DNA of 64,000 nt, taken from Drosophila miranda (taxonomy: Eukaryota > Arthropoda > Insecta > Diptera > Drosophilidae). Under the pieces are notes generated by a model, which saw only the letters and a list, made by a program, of their open reading frames with translations, did not search any database and had not been told where the DNA came from. Below, piece by piece: positions 1 to 10,601 of this stretch. Made by a program: the position numbers and the translations under genes. The stretch's first letter is position 1. Every line of letters starts with the position of its first letter. The stretch lies in NCBI RefSeq assembly GCF_003369915.1, contig NC_046676.1, positions 3,720,001-3,784,000 of the forward strand, given 5' to 3'.

Positions 1-291
1 TAACGTTTATGTTGTACATACTGAAGAGTATGAAAATGAAATGTGTTTTATAAATACGGGTACAAGAATATATTTACGTTCTGTTGGTCAGAAAATGTCA
101 TCTGTTTTTGGAATATATTTTGTTTTTAAGCTGAAGCTCTGAGGACTATTTATTACTTATTTGATTGAATTTATATTCAGGTAGTCACATAAATCAACAG
201 TTTGTTGTGTTTGGGCTCACAAAGTGAGAAGAATGTTTTACGTGTAAGAAGTTGGATGACTAACAACGTAGATATATGTAGGAGTAATTAT
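1..291. other. Intergenic spacer between convergent shu-like and Roadblock-like genes
   Basis: No gene is seen. The junction with the preceding unit is not visible here, but in the other units this spacer is about 374 bp. It carries the shu-like poly(A) signal (AATAAA, for example 4517-4522, 32 nt after the stop) and, on the minus strand, an AATAAA at 149-154 that could serve the Roadblock-like gene. Confidence 0.6.
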
Positions 292-734
292 TTAAAAATT
301 GGAGGAATGACGATTTAGATCCTCAACCTTAAGATGTGTATCCTTTGGATTTTGCACTACCAAAACGGTTATCTTGCCATCAGGTGTTAGCAGGACCTCG
401 TGGAATCTGGTACGGACTCGCAGCATGGTCAGGAGCTGTGGTGGCTCCATTTTTGATAGAAATGCCTGACACTTTTCACGCGAATTCTCATAAAGACAGG
501 CATGTTGAAGTGCGTCTTGGCGTTCCATTGACGTTTTGATCGGCACACCGGAACGATTCATGATTAATATTTCTTCAACCCCTGGCTTTTCCTCTAAAAG
601 TCGGTATACCTCATCAATATAACTCTTGGTACGCTTGGGCTGTGGAATTGGCGATTAGTTAGTTGAATTATAATACTTTGAGGTATACATTTGATAGATA
701 GGTATGTGCAAACCTCAGTTTCGGCTGCCTGCAT
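292..734 (-). CDS. Roadblock/LC7-type dynein light chain homologue, two exons (unit 1)
   Basis: Minus-strand join of 714-734 and 292-639, with a 74-nt intron (640-713) that has GT at its 5' end and CAG at its 3' end. The product is 122 aa. Exon 1 encodes MQAAETE. Exon 2 opens with PKRTKSYIDEVYRLLEEK and contains the Roadblock fold signature: helix, GVEEILIMNRSGVPIK strand-turn, two helices around DALQHACLYENSREKCQ, then LRVRTRFHEVLLTPDG and VLVVQNPKD. Canonical Roadblock is about 97 aa; this one has a C-terminal tail of roughly 17 residues (HLKVEDLNRHSSNF). Roadblock proteins are homodimeric dynein light chains that link intermediate chains to cargo. Drosophila has several testis-biased paralogues, and which one founded this copy is not resolved. 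The membrane ORF lies just upstream on the same strand. Confidence 0.85.
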
Positions 735-839
735 TGTGTGTAGTGTATCTCAGAGCTCTACGCTTTGAGATCAGCTGGTAGCTCAAAAATAATAAATTTA
801 CTTGTTTGAATCAACTATCGCTAAGCTTGCTACATCATC

Positions 840-845
840 TTTATT
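840..845 (-). terminator. Poly(A) signal of the 64-aa membrane ORF
   Basis: AATAAA on the minus strand, 27 nt after the stop of the ORF at 873-1067. It is present in units 1-8 and removed by a small deletion in unit 9. Confidence 0.5.
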
Positions 846-872
846 GGTATAATTTAACACTATAAAAAGTGA

Positions 873-1067
873 TTAGGCACACACTCCATCTACTCCATCA
901 GCCCATCGTTTGGCACTGACTTTCGTCACAAATAAAACCATTGCTAGAATAATCAACAACAGAAAAAAGAACAATTTAAGTCTCATCTTAGCTGCTATCT
1001 TTAGTTCCAAATGTTTTCGTACGAAGTCATAAACAGTTTTTGTACTATCAACAATTAACACACACAT
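873..1067 (-). CDS. 64-aa single-pass membrane protein ORF (unit 1)
   Basis: I do not recognise this protein. It has a polar N-terminal part (STKTVYDFVRKHLELKIAAK), one hydrophobic helix at about residues 30-50 (LKLFFFLLLIILAMVLF), then a short basic and polar tail ending DGVDGVCA. The ATG is the only one in the open frame; the frame stays open about 18 codons upstream without another ATG. All nine units keep it open with only scattered substitutions, and eight carry a poly(A) signal close behind the stop, so it is probably a real small gene or terminal exon. It sits about 139 bp upstream of the Roadblock-like start on the same strand. Here residue 48 is Val where the other copies have Met. 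Confidence 0.5.
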   Translation of the reverse strand: MCVLIVDSTKTVYDFVRKHLELKIAAKMRLKLFFFLLLIILAMVLFVTKVSAKRWADGVDGVCA

Positions 1068-1458
1068 TTTAAACCATGAAAATGGAATTATGACTGGATT
1101 GAATGGAGTGAAAACTCAAATTTAATTTAAAATTTAAAAAAATTTTGGCGGCTAGTTTCAAATTGACCAAAAGGGTATGTTAATGCAAGCAGTTTATTTA
1201 AGTGTGAACTGCTTGCTCAACAAAATTCACAAATTTCCGATTTTTGTGGAGAGACCTGTTTGGTGCTGCGCGTTAAGTCTCGCAGACTCTTTTGATGACA
1301 TAGGTTCGAGACCGCCCGGAGACAAAGACTCAAAATTCGAATTTGAATGCGTTTTTGAAATGAATCGCTGAGAGCGGCGGGTGCCCCTCTCTTTGGCCGG
1401 GTTAATTTTACAATAATTAATGCCGTAAATGCAAGAGGGAGGTAGATTGATTGAACAG
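1068..1458. other. Spacer between membrane ORF and SNAP29 fragment
   Basis: No convincing gene. It holds an A/T-rich stretch (about 1115-1147), the hairpin at 1185-1216 and a GGTTCGAGACC motif at about 1304 that resembles an RNA polymerase III B box. The expected upstream SNAP29 exons (the first SNARE helix) are not found here. Confidence 0.5.
1185..1216. repeat. Perfect 10-bp inverted repeat (hairpin)
   Basis: GCAAGCAGTT at 1185-1194 and its exact reverse complement AACTGCTTGC at 1207-1216 flank a 12-nt loop. The element is present in every unit, including the truncated ninth. Confidence 0.7.
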
Positions 1459-1898
1459 GTGGGAATTCGCCTTCGGTGCCCGTAACGGTTATCAAATCCG
1501 TGAGATCAGCCAACCTCGGCCACGGCCTCGCCCACGGCCAGTCAATCCTCGCAGGAAGCCAACAGTAATGTTAACGCTGGAGTCTTCGGGGGATCATCCG
1601 CTCCCATGTCACCCTCTGAGCCCTACGATAACCATCCAGTAAGTCGGATCCGCGGAGAATCCAGCAGTAAATATCAGCCGACGACTCAGGCTGGCAACCC
1701 TTTTTTCAAGCCCAGTTGGACTCCAATCTTGAAGATATGTGTGACAATTTGTCGCGCTTGAAGTTTTTGGCAACTGATTTGGGCACTGAGATTGAATCGC
1801 AAAATGAGCTACTGGACAACATGAACTATAAAATCGAGGATGTCGACCTGAAGATGACCAGGCAAAACAAGGATATGAATAAATTGCTAAAAAAATAG
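1459..1898 (+). pseudogene. SNAP29 3' terminal exon, frameshifted (unit 1)
   Basis: This is the C-terminal half of SNAP29, the Qbc-SNARE that acts in autophagosome-lysosome and other membrane fusion. The last 60 codons (from 1716) stay open and encode the second SNARE helix (LSRLKFLATDLGTEIESQNE, then LLDNMNYKIEDVDLKM), with a Gln (IESQN) where the ionic zero layer is expected. It ends at KLLKK plus stop, as SNAP29 does. The exon appears to begin after a GAACAG acceptor at 1453-1458. Compared with unit 7 it lacks two bases near 1502 and one near 1679, so the linker is out of frame. The first SNARE helix and start codon are missing from the unit. Confidence 0.8.
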
Positions 1899-1963
1899 TT
1901 GTAATCATCTTTATTGAATTCTTTATTATATTTATAACATAGTCATAGCATATCTCTCGCATA

Positions 1964-2077
1964 ATGAATGACCAGGCCATTGCAAATGCATTCCTCATTT
2001 TAGTTTTCAGCTTTGTACTGATACACAAACCAAAAGACATTATTCGCGTTCACTTATTGAATAAAAAGTTCATATAA
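1964..2077 (+). CDS. 37-aa hydrophobic small ORF (unit 1)
   Basis: The peptide starts MNDQAIANAFLILVFSFVLI and continues with a basic tail ending LLNKKFI. It has one candidate membrane helix at residues 8-20. It lies 65 bp after the SNAP29 stop. It is too short to identify and no family is recognised. It is kept open in all eight units, with only single conservative changes (I to T, D to E). It could be a true micropeptide, the tail of a spliced gene, or chance. Confidence 0.3.
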   Translation: MNDQAIANAFLILVFSFVLIHKPKDIIRVHLLNKKFI

Positions 2078-2179
2078 ACGAAAAAAAACAAACCTTTTTC
2101 TGAAAAATTGGTTGCCCAATGGGAAATATTCTCATTTCCGCACTGCACAATAGGTAGAATTGTTTTTTTTTCGAACTAG

Positions 2180-2274
2180 ATCTCGAACGAGCTGCATCAC
2201 TGCAGCTGATCCGAGGGAGGGAGTCCGAGTCAGAGGAACTGGCGCTCCAGAAAGCCAGGCAAAGAGAAGAATAA
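2180..2274 (+). other. Possible orphan terminal exon (charged C-terminus)
   Basis: A T-rich tract ends in CTAG at 2176-2179 like a 3' splice site. It is followed by an open stretch reading [20 protein letters not shown] then [10 protein letters not shown] and TAA (2272-2274). The composition looks like real protein (amphipathic, highly charged). No upstream exon or parent gene is recognised. The alternative is an untranslated tail of the neighbouring locus. Confidence 0.3.
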
Positions 2275-3039
2275 ATCCTTTGATTCCACGTAGATTGCTT
2301 GCAGGGGTACATAGAACACTTGGCCGGAACCAGCACTCCCCACATAAATATCACTTCTATCCGTCGCCTGCGACTAGAAACGGTAAAAGATTTTCTAATT
2401 ATACTAGACTACAAAATTAAATTTTTTAATTACTTTTCAAATACGCAGATAGATTTGGGGCGTTAGAAATGTTTAATGAATTATTGGTTTTTCATGGTGT
2501 GGTTTTATCTATTCGTTCTATGAACTGGCACATCTACATACATATGTACTCAGGAGTACTTAAAAGTAGCTAATAGAAAAAAAACTTTGTGGGCAGTTCG
2601 ACCTTTTTCGTTACAACATTTTTTTATTTATATAAAAAGTTCAATAAAAGGGAGTAGCTAAAATTAGCATATCTTGAATCAAAATCGAGAAATATGGTTT
2701 CCCATCCTCGACGGAACGATTAACCCATTGTCGCCCAAGGCGGTTTTTTAATATTCCACCAAAAATAAAGAAAATTGAATCATTTTGGCGCTGTTACAGT
2801 GAAAGATATCGTGTGTGTGTTTTTTTTTTTTTTGTAATTTCAGAGAAAAGATTTACAAACAGTATTATTTTCCGCAGTTTAACTCAATTTGTTATCCTGT
2901 TTAATTAAAGAGGTCATAAGTGGGCTAAGGTCGTTTTTTCATCGGTATATACTTGGTATATTTCTGAGGGTGTCACTGCCTAGCGCGCATTTTTGTAATT
3001 AACCCAAACAAGTTAAAGTTGGGAAAAAGTGTGGAAAAA
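2275..3039. other. Spacer upstream of shu-like gene, with GT/T microsatellite
   Basis: Presumed 5' flank and promoter of the shu-like gene. It contains an A/T-rich stretch (2400-2450), a (GT)n-(T)n tract at about 2811-2833 whose length differs between units, and a conserved block at 2941-2995 with repeated GGTATAT, which may hold the core promoter. No open frame of note. Confidence 0.4.
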
Positions 3040-4485
3040 ATGGAAGATTATTTTTCATATTGCACTCAAATGCTCAAGGAACCACTGCAACTTGGGTAAG
3101 CATCGAAATTTGATACATTTGCACAATCATGTGCTACCTAGACGCTGCCTCTTACTCTTCTAGAAAACTCGTTGGCTCTGGCTCAAAATTTGAGGTAGAA
3201 CAGTCGCCATTTGAGGCTGGCGATGATGATTTTAATGTCGACGAAATGGAAGATTGTGATAACGCTCCAGATGTTGATGAAGAAGAGCTCGCTTCTCCAT
3301 GGACCCAATCGTTTGAGGAACTCAAAAAATTGATGGAGCCGATCAATGAGAACATTTTTAAGCGAATCACACGTGAGGGGCACCAGGGCCGAGGTCTGGT
3401 GCCAGACAAGGCACGTGTCGCTGTGCGCTATAGTGGTTATTGGGAAGGCGAGAGTTCTCCTTTTGATTCCTCATTGATGCGCCGAACTAAATTATATTTT
3501 GAGACCGGTGCCGGTTGGCCTCCAGGCTGCTGTACTTACCATGCGCCCATATGAAAAAGCCGAGTTTATTATATCCTATAAGTTGCTATTTCACGAGATA
3601 GGCTGCCCGCCGCGCATTAAACCACGTTCAGATGGACTTTTCAAAATCGAAGTTCTTGACTTCACATTGATCGGGGACTCAGATGCCTTCGCGTCAATGG
3701 CCGCTGTGGATCGGGACAAGTTTGCAATAGTTTACCCCAAGGCATTAGACATGCACATGCATGGCAAGGACTGTGTGAAGCGCTTTCGCTACCGCAACGC
3801 CGTCACTGCCTTCGAGCGGGCGGTAACCTCTCTAAACTATTGCCGCCTAGCCAATGATGAGGATGAGCGCAAGCAAATCGCTCTGTTGATCACTCTCAAT
3901 GTAACTATGCAACTTGTAGCGTCGTGGCTCATCCCCACTTATGTGTTTTTTTTAAAACTTTTCCAGCAAAACTTGATGATCTGCTACAATAAATTGCATA
4001 ATCCCAAACGCGTGTGCATCACGATGAAAGCCTTGCGGCGTCTCACTGAAAATAAGCCTTCCTGTAAGGCCCTCTACCAGGAAGGTTGCGCCCTGTCCGC
4101 CTTAGGCGAATATAAGGATGCTCGGTGTATTTTTATGCAGGCTCAAGCCAAGCAGCCCGATAACAATGAGATCAGTGCTAAGATTACTGACCTGGACAAG
4201 AAAATCAAAAAATACAAAGAGTCATCTCAGGACATTTGGACTCGTGCGTTGTCAGGCCAGAAGTTTAAAGAAGTAAAGGATGAAACCAAATGTAATCCCA
4301 GTGTTGAAGAACTTGTGAAGGAGCTTGAGACTTCCGAAAAATCGTCGGTGGGACTTTTGCGGGGTGCCTATATAAACGCGGACATTGTAATGTTATCCAA
4401 AATGGCCAAGGAGCACAAAATGAAACTATCGGTGTCCCCTATTGACGAGAATGACTTGACGTTGTCCAAGCTAAATCTGCACTGA
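3040..4485 (+). pseudogene. shu: shutdown-like FKBP-TPR gene, frameshifted copy (unit 1)
   Basis: Exons 3040-3095, 3164-3900 and 3967-4485. A 14-bp deletion after 3517 (compare units 3, 4, 5 and 8) shifts the frame inside the FKBP domain and ends translation at 3554. The rest (FKBP end, TPR region, C-terminus) stays open as an unlinked frame from 3499 to 4485, running straight through intron 2, which here has a length divisible by three and no stop. Residue changes against the intact copies include Gly to Glu after SPF and Ser to Ala in YINADIV. Confidence 0.85.
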
Positions 4486-4859
4486 TGTGTTTCCCATTGA
4501 AGGATTAATCCATTTAAATAAACAACAGACAACCAAATTGAATATTTTACATTAGTTCTAGAAGAACTTAACGTTTATGTTGTACATACTGAAGAGTATG
4601 AAAATGAAATGTGTTTTATAAATACGGGTACAAGAATATATTTACGTTCTGTTGGTCAGAAAATGTCATCTGTTTTTGGAATATATTTTGTTTTTAAGCT
4701 GAAGCTCTGAGGACTATTTATTACTTATTTGATTGCATTTATATTCAGGTAGTCACATAAATCAACAGTTTGTTGTGTTTGGGCTCACAAAGTGAGAAGA
4801 ATGTTTTACGTGTAAGAAGTTGGATGACTAACAACGTAGATATATGTAGGAGTAATTAT

Positions 4860-5302
4860 TTAAAAATTGGAGGAATGACGATTTAGATCCTCAACCTTAA
4901 GATGTGTATCCTTTGGATTATGCACTACCAAAACGGTTATCTTGCCATCAGGTGTTAGCAGGACCTCGTGGAATCTGGTACGGACTCGCAGCATGGTCAG
5001 GAGCTGTGCTGGCTCCATTTTTGATAGAAATGCCTGACACTTTTCACGCGAATTCTCATAAAGACAAGCATGTTGAAGTGCGTCTTGGCGTTCCATTGAC
5101 GTTTTGATCGGCACACCGGAACGATTCATGATTAATATTTCTTCAACCCCTGGCTTTTCCTCTAAAAGTCGGTATACCTCATCAATATAACTCTTGGTAC
5201 GCTTGGGCTGTAGAATTGGCGATTAGTTAGTTGAATTATAATACTTTGAGGTATACATTTGATAGATAGGTATGTGCAAACCTCAGTTTCGGCTGCCTGC
5301 AT
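4860..5302 (-). CDS. Roadblock-like dynein light chain (unit 2)
   Basis: Exons 5282-5302 and 4860-5207. Open, 122 aa. Differs by MEPAQ and by VVHNPKD (Gln to His). The intron acceptor reads CTACAG. Confidence 0.8.
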
Positions 5303-5440
5303 TGTGTGTAGTGTATCTCAGAGCTCTACGCTTTGAGATCAGCTGGTAGCTCAAAAATAATAAATTTACTTGTTTGAATCAACTATCGCTAAGCTTGCTA
5401 CATCATCTTTATTGGTATAATTTAACACTATAAAAAGTGA

Positions 5441-5635
5441 TTAGGCACACACTCCATCTACTCCATCAGCCCATCGTTTGGCACTGACTTTCGTCATAAA
5501 TAAAACCATTGCTAGAATAATCAACAACAGAAAAAAGAACAACTTAAGTCTCATCTTAGCTGCTATCTTTAGTTCCAAATGTTTTCGTACGAAGTCATAA
5601 ACAGTTTTTGTACTATCAACAATTAACACACACAT
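5441..5635 (-). CDS. 64-aa membrane ORF (unit 2)
   Basis: Open. Met at residue 48, the majority form. Confidence 0.5.
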   Translation of the reverse strand: MCVLIVDSTKTVYDFVRKHLELKIAAKMRLKLFFFLLLIILAMVLFMTKVSAKRWADGVDGVCA

Positions 5636-6030
5636 TTTAAACCATGAAAATGGAATTATGACTGGATTGAATGGAGTGAAAACTCAAATTTAATTTAAAA
5701 TTTAAAAAAATTTTGGCGGCTAGTTTCAAATTGACCAAAAGGGTATGTTAATGCAAGCAGTTTATTTAAGTGTGAACTGCTTGCTCAACAAAATTCACAA
5801 ATTTCCGATTTTTGTGGAGAGACCTGTTTGGTGCTGCGCGTTAAGTCTCGCAGACTCTTTTGATGACATAGGTTCGAGACCGCCCGGAGACAAAGACTCA
5901 AAATTCGAATTTGATTGCGTTTTTGAAATGAATCGCTGAGAGCGGCGGGTGCCCCTCTCTCTCTTTGGCCGGGTTAATTTTACAATAATTAATGCCGTAA
6001 ATGCAAGAGGGAGGTAGATTGATTGAACAG

Positions 6031-6470
6031 GTGGGAATTCGCCTTCGGTGCCCGTAACGGTTATCAAATCCGTGAGATCAGCCAACCTCGGCCACGGCCT
6101 CGCCCACGGCCAGTCAATCCTCGCAGGAAGCCAACAGTAATGTTAACGCTGGAGTCTTCGGGGGATCATCCGCTCCCATGTCACCCTCTGAGCCCTACGA
6201 TAACCATCCAGTAAGTCGGATCCGCGGAGAATCCAGCAGTAAATATCAGCCGACGACTCAGGCTGGCAACCCTTTTTTCAAGCCGAGTTGGACTCAAATC
6301 TTGAAGATATGTGTGACAATTTGTCGCGCTTGAAGTTTTTGGCAACTGATTTGGGCACTGAGATTGAATCGCAAAATGAGCTACTGGACAACATGAACTA
6401 TAAAATCGAGGATGTCGACCTGAAGATGACCAGGCAAAACAAGGATATGAATAAATTGCTAAAAAAATAG
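6031..6470 (+). pseudogene. SNAP29 terminal exon, frameshifted (unit 2)
   Basis: Same two frame lesions as unit 1. The SNARE helix is intact from 6288. Confidence 0.75.
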
Positions 6471-6535
6471 TTGTAATCATCTTTATTGAATTCTTTATTA
6501 TATTTATAACATAGTCATAGCATATCTCTCGCATA

Positions 6536-6649
6536 ATGAATGACCAGGCCATTGCAAATGCATTCCTCATTTTAGTTTTCAGCTTTGTACTGATACACAA
6601 ACCAAAAGACATTACTCGCGTTCACTTATTGAATAAAAAGTTCATATAA
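6536..6649 (+). CDS. 37-aa hydrophobic small ORF (unit 2)
   Basis: Open, with Ile to Thr near residue 27. Confidence 0.3.
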   Translation: MNDQAIANAFLILVFSFVLIHKPKDITRVHLLNKKFI

Positions 6650-6752
6650 ACGGAAAAAAAACAAACCTTTTTCTGAAAAATTGGTTGCCCAATGGGAAAT
6701 ATTCTCATTTCCGCACTGCACAATAGGTAGAATTGTTTTTTTTTCGAACTAG

Positions 6753-6847
6753 ATCTCGAACGAGCTGCATCACTGCAGCTGATCCGAGGGAGGGAGTCCG
6801 AGTCAGAGGAACTGGCGCTCCAGAAAGCCAGGCAAAGAGAAGAATAA
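6753..6847 (+). other. Possible orphan terminal exon (unit 2)
   Basis: Same frame and stop as in unit 1. Confidence 0.25.
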
Positions 6848-7616
6848 ATCCTTTGATTCCACGTAGATTGCTTGCAGGGGTACATAGAACACTTGGCCGG
6901 AACCAGCACTCCCCACATAAATATCACTTCTATCCGTCGCCTGCGACTAGAAACGGTAAAAGATTTTCTAATTATACTAGACTAAAAAATTAAATTTTTT
7001 AATTACTTTTCAAATACGCAGATAGATTTGGGGCGTTAGAAATGTTTAATGAATTATTGGTTTTTCATGGTGTGGTTTTATCTATTCGTTCTATGAACTG
7101 GCACATCTACATACATATGTACTCAGGAGTACTTAAAAGTAGCTAATCGTGTAGAAAAAAAACTTTGTGGGCAGTTCGACCTTTTTCGTTACAACATTTT
7201 TTTATTTATATAAAAAGTTCAATAAAAGGGAGCAGCTAAAATTAGCATATCTTGAATCAAAATCGAGGAATATGGTTTCCCATCCTCGACGGAACGATTA
7301 ACCCATTGTCGCCCAAGGCGGTTTTTTAATATTCCACCAAAAATAAAGAAAATTGAATCATTTTGGCGCTGTTACAGTGAAAGATATCGTGTGTGTGTTT
7401 TTTTTTTTTTGTAATTTCAGAGAAAAGATTTACAAACAGTATTATTTTCCGCAGTTTAACTCAATTTGTTATCCTGTTTAATTAAAGAGGTCATAAGTGG
7501 GCTAAGGTCGTTTTTTCATCGGTATATACTTGGTATATTTCTGAGGGTGTCACTGCCTAGCGCGCATTTTTGTAATTAACCCAAACAAGTTAAAGTTGGG
7601 AAAAAGTGTGGAAAAA

Positions 7617-8549
7617 ATGGAAGATTATTTTTCATATTGCACTCAAATGCTCAAGGAACCACTGCAACTTGGGTAAGCATCGAAATTTGATACATTTGCA
7701 CAATCATGTGCTACCTAGACGCTGCCTCTTACTCTTCTAGAAAACTCGTTGGCTCTGGCTCAAAATTTGAGGTAGAACAGTCGCCATTTGGGGCTGGCGA
7801 TGATGATTTTAATGTCGACGAAATGGAAGATTGTGATAACGCTCCAGATGTTGATGAAGAAGAGCTCGCTTCTCCATGGACCCAATCGTTTGAGGAACTC
7901 AAAAAATTGATGGAGCCGATCAATGAGAACATTTTTAAGCGAATCACACGTGAGGGGCACCAGGGCCGAGGTCTGGTGCCAGACAAGGCACGTGTCGCTG
8001 TGCGCTATAGTGGTTATTGGGAAGGCGAGAGTTCTCCTTTTGATTCCTCATTGATGCGCCGAACTAAATTATATTTTGAGACCGGTGCCGGTTGGCCTCC
8101 AGGCTGCTGTACTTACCATGCGCCCATATGAAAAAGCCGAGTTTATTATATCCTATAAGTTGCTATTAGGCGAATATAAGGATGCTCGGTGTATTTTTAT
8201 GCAGGCTCAAGCCAAGCAGCCCGATAACAATGAGATCAGTGCTAAGATTACTGACCTGGACAAGAAAATCAAAAAATACAAAGAGTCATCTCAGGAAATT
8301 TGGACTCGTGCGTTGTCAGGCCAGAAGTTTAAAGAAGTAAAGGATGAAACCAAATGTAATCCCAGTGTTGAAGAACTTGTGAAGGAGCTTGAGACTTCCG
8401 AAAAATCGTCGGTGGGACTTTTGCGGGGTGCCTATATAAACTCGGACATTGTAATGTTATCCAAAATGGCCAAGGAGCACAAAATGAAACTATCGGTGTC
8501 CCCTATTGACGAGAATGACTTGACGTTGTCCAAGCTAAATCTGCACTGA
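7617..8549 (+). pseudogene. shu: shutdown-like gene, doubly deleted (unit 2)
   Basis: Exon 1 is 7617-7672; exon 2 begins at 7741. The 14-bp deletion breaks the frame at about 8095. A separate 513-bp deletion (junction CTATT/AGGCG at about 8167) fuses the FKBP region directly to the third exon and removes intron 2 and the TPR region. Confidence 0.85.
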
Positions 8550-8923
8550 TGTGTTTCCCATTGAAGGATTAATCCATTTAAATAAACAACAGACAACCAA
8601 ATTGAATATTTTACATTAGTTCTAGAAGAACTTAACGTTTATGTTGTACATACTGAAGAGTATGAAAATGAAATGTGTTTTATAAATACGGGTACAAGAA
8701 TATATTTACGTTCTGTTGGTCAGAAAATGTCATCTGTTTTTGGAATATATTTTGTTTTTAAGCTGAAGCTCTGAGGACTATTTATTACTTATTTGATTGA
8801 ATTTATATTCAGGTAGTCACATAAATCAACAGTTTGTTGTGTTTGGGCTCACAAAGTGAGAAGAATGTTTTACGTGTAAGAAGTTGGATGACTAACAACG
8901 TAGATATATGTAGGAGTAATTAT

Positions 8924-9366
8924 TTAAAAATTGGAGGAATGACGATTTAGATCCTCAACCTTAAGATGTGTATCCTTTGGATTTTGCACTACCAAAACGG
9001 TTATCTTGCCATCAGGTGTTAGCAGGACCTCGTGGAATCTGGTACGGACTCGCAGCATGGTCAGGAGCTGTGGTGGCTCCATTTTTGATAGAAATGCCTG
9101 ACACTTTTCACGCGAATTCTCATAAAGACAGGCATGTTGAAGTGCGTCTTGGCGTTCCATTGACGTTTTGATCGGCACACCGGAACGATTCATGATTAAT
9201 ATTTCTTCAACCCCTGGCTTTTCCTCTAAAAGTCGGTATACCTCATCAATATAACTCTTGGTACGCTTGGGCTGTGGAATTGGCGATTAGTTAGTTGAAT
9301 TATAATACTTTGAGGTATACATTTGATAGATAGGTATGTGAAAACCTCAGTTGCGGCTGCCTGCAT
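8924..9366 (-). CDS. Roadblock-like dynein light chain (unit 3)
   Basis: Exons 9346-9366 and 8924-9271. Open. Exon 1 reads MQAAATE (Glu to Ala); the remainder equals unit 1. Confidence 0.8.
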
Positions 9367-9504
9367 TGTGTGTAGTGTATCTCAGAGCTCTACGCTTTGA
9401 GATCAGCTGGTAGCTCAAAAATAATGAATTTACTTGTTTGAATCAACTATCGCTAAGCTTGCTTCATCATCTTTATTGGTATAATTTAACACTATAAAAA
9501 GTGA

Positions 9505-9699
9505 TTAGGCACACACTCCATCTACTCCATCAGCCCATCGTTTGGCACTGACTTTCGTCATAAATAAAACCATTGCTAGAATAATCAACAACAGAAAAAA
9601 GAACAACTTAAGTCTCATCTTAGCTGCTATCTTTAGTTCCAAATGTTTTCGTACGAAGTCATAAACAGTTTTTGTACTATCAACAATTAACACACACAT
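9505..9699 (-). CDS. 64-aa membrane ORF (unit 3)
   Basis: Open, majority form. Confidence 0.5.
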   Translation of the reverse strand: MCVLIVDSTKTVYDFVRKHLELKIAAKMRLKLFFFLLLIILAMVLFMTKVSAKRWADGVDGVCA

Positions 9700-10094
9700 T
9701 TTAAACCATGAAAATGGAATTATGACTGGATTGAATGGAGTGAAAACTCAAATTTAATTTAAAATTTAAAAAAATTTTGGCGGCTAGTTTCAAATTGACC
9801 AAAAGGGTATGTTAATGCAAGCAGTTTATTTAAGTGTGAACTGCTTGCTCAACAAAATTCACAAATTTCCGATTTTTGTGGAGAGACCTGTTTGGTGCTG
9901 CGCGTTAAGTCTCGCAGACTCTTTTGATGACATAGGTTCGAGACCGCCCGGAGACAAAGACTCAAAATTCGCATTTGATTGCGTTTTTGAAATGAATCGC
10001 TGAGAGCGGCGGGTGCCCCTCTCTCTCTTTGGCCGGGTTAATTTTACAATAATTAATGCCGTAAATGCAAGAGGGAGGTAGATTGATTGAACAG

Positions 10095-10536
10095 GTGGGA
10101 ATTCGCCTTCGGTGCCCGTAACGGTTATCAAATCCGTGAGATCAGCCAACCTCGGCCACGGCCTCGCCCACGGCCAGTCAATCCTCGCAGGAAGCCAACA
10201 GTAATGTTAACGCTGGAGTCTTCGGGGGATCATCCGCTCCCATGTCACCCTCTGAGCCCTACGATAACCATCCAGTAAGTCGGATCCGCGGAGAATCCAG
10301 CAGTAAATATCAGCCGACGACTCAGGCTGGCGCAACCCTTTTTTCAAGCCGAGTTGGACTCAAATCTTGAAGATATGTGTGACAATTTGTCGCGCTTGAA
10401 GTTTTTGGCAACTGATTTGGGCACTGAGATTGAATCGCAAAATGAGCTACTGGACAACATGAACTATAAAATCGAGGATGTCGACCTGAAGATGACCAGG
10501 CAAAACAAGGATATGAATAAATTGCTAAAAAAATAG
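10095..10536 (+). pseudogene. SNAP29 terminal exon, frameshifted (unit 3)
   Basis: Carries the unit 1 lesions plus a 2-bp insertion near 10331 (GGCGCAACC). The SNARE helix is open from 10354. Confidence 0.75.
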
Positions 10537-10601
10537 TTGTAATCATCTTTATTGAATTCTTTATTATATTTATAACATAGTCATAGCATATCTCTCGCAT
10601 A

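Larger units (their letters stand above)
1..4568 (+). repeat. Array unit 1 (long type)
   Basis: 4568 bp. The shu-like gene lacks 14 bp near 3517 but keeps the 513-bp segment. This unit is used as the reference for the spacer descriptions. Confidence 0.95.
4569..8632 (+). repeat. Array unit 2 (short type)
   Basis: 4064 bp. It carries both the 14-bp and the 513-bp shu-like deletions. Confidence 0.95.

Noticed and set aside
1285..1330. tRNA-like motif (GGTTCGAGACC, B-box-like) in each unit
   Set aside because: The bases around it cannot form a proper T-stem or acceptor stem, so no tRNA is called. It may be chance or a very old tRNA relic.
1609..2040. 143-codon minus-strand frame over the SNAP29 exon
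   Set aside because: Antisense shadow of the SNAP29 exon and its 3' flank; no recognisable protein content, and its length changes between units.
3129..3163. shu-like start at the ATG at 3129 (MCYLDAAS)
   Set aside because: This ATG lies inside intron 1. The exon 1 start at 3040, joined at the CTTCTAG acceptor, gives a continuous frame with clean GT-AG ends.
3152..3409. 85-codon and 66-codon minus-strand frames within shu-like exon 2
   Set aside because: Shadow of the shu-like coding strand (Ser-rich translation of the acidic codons).
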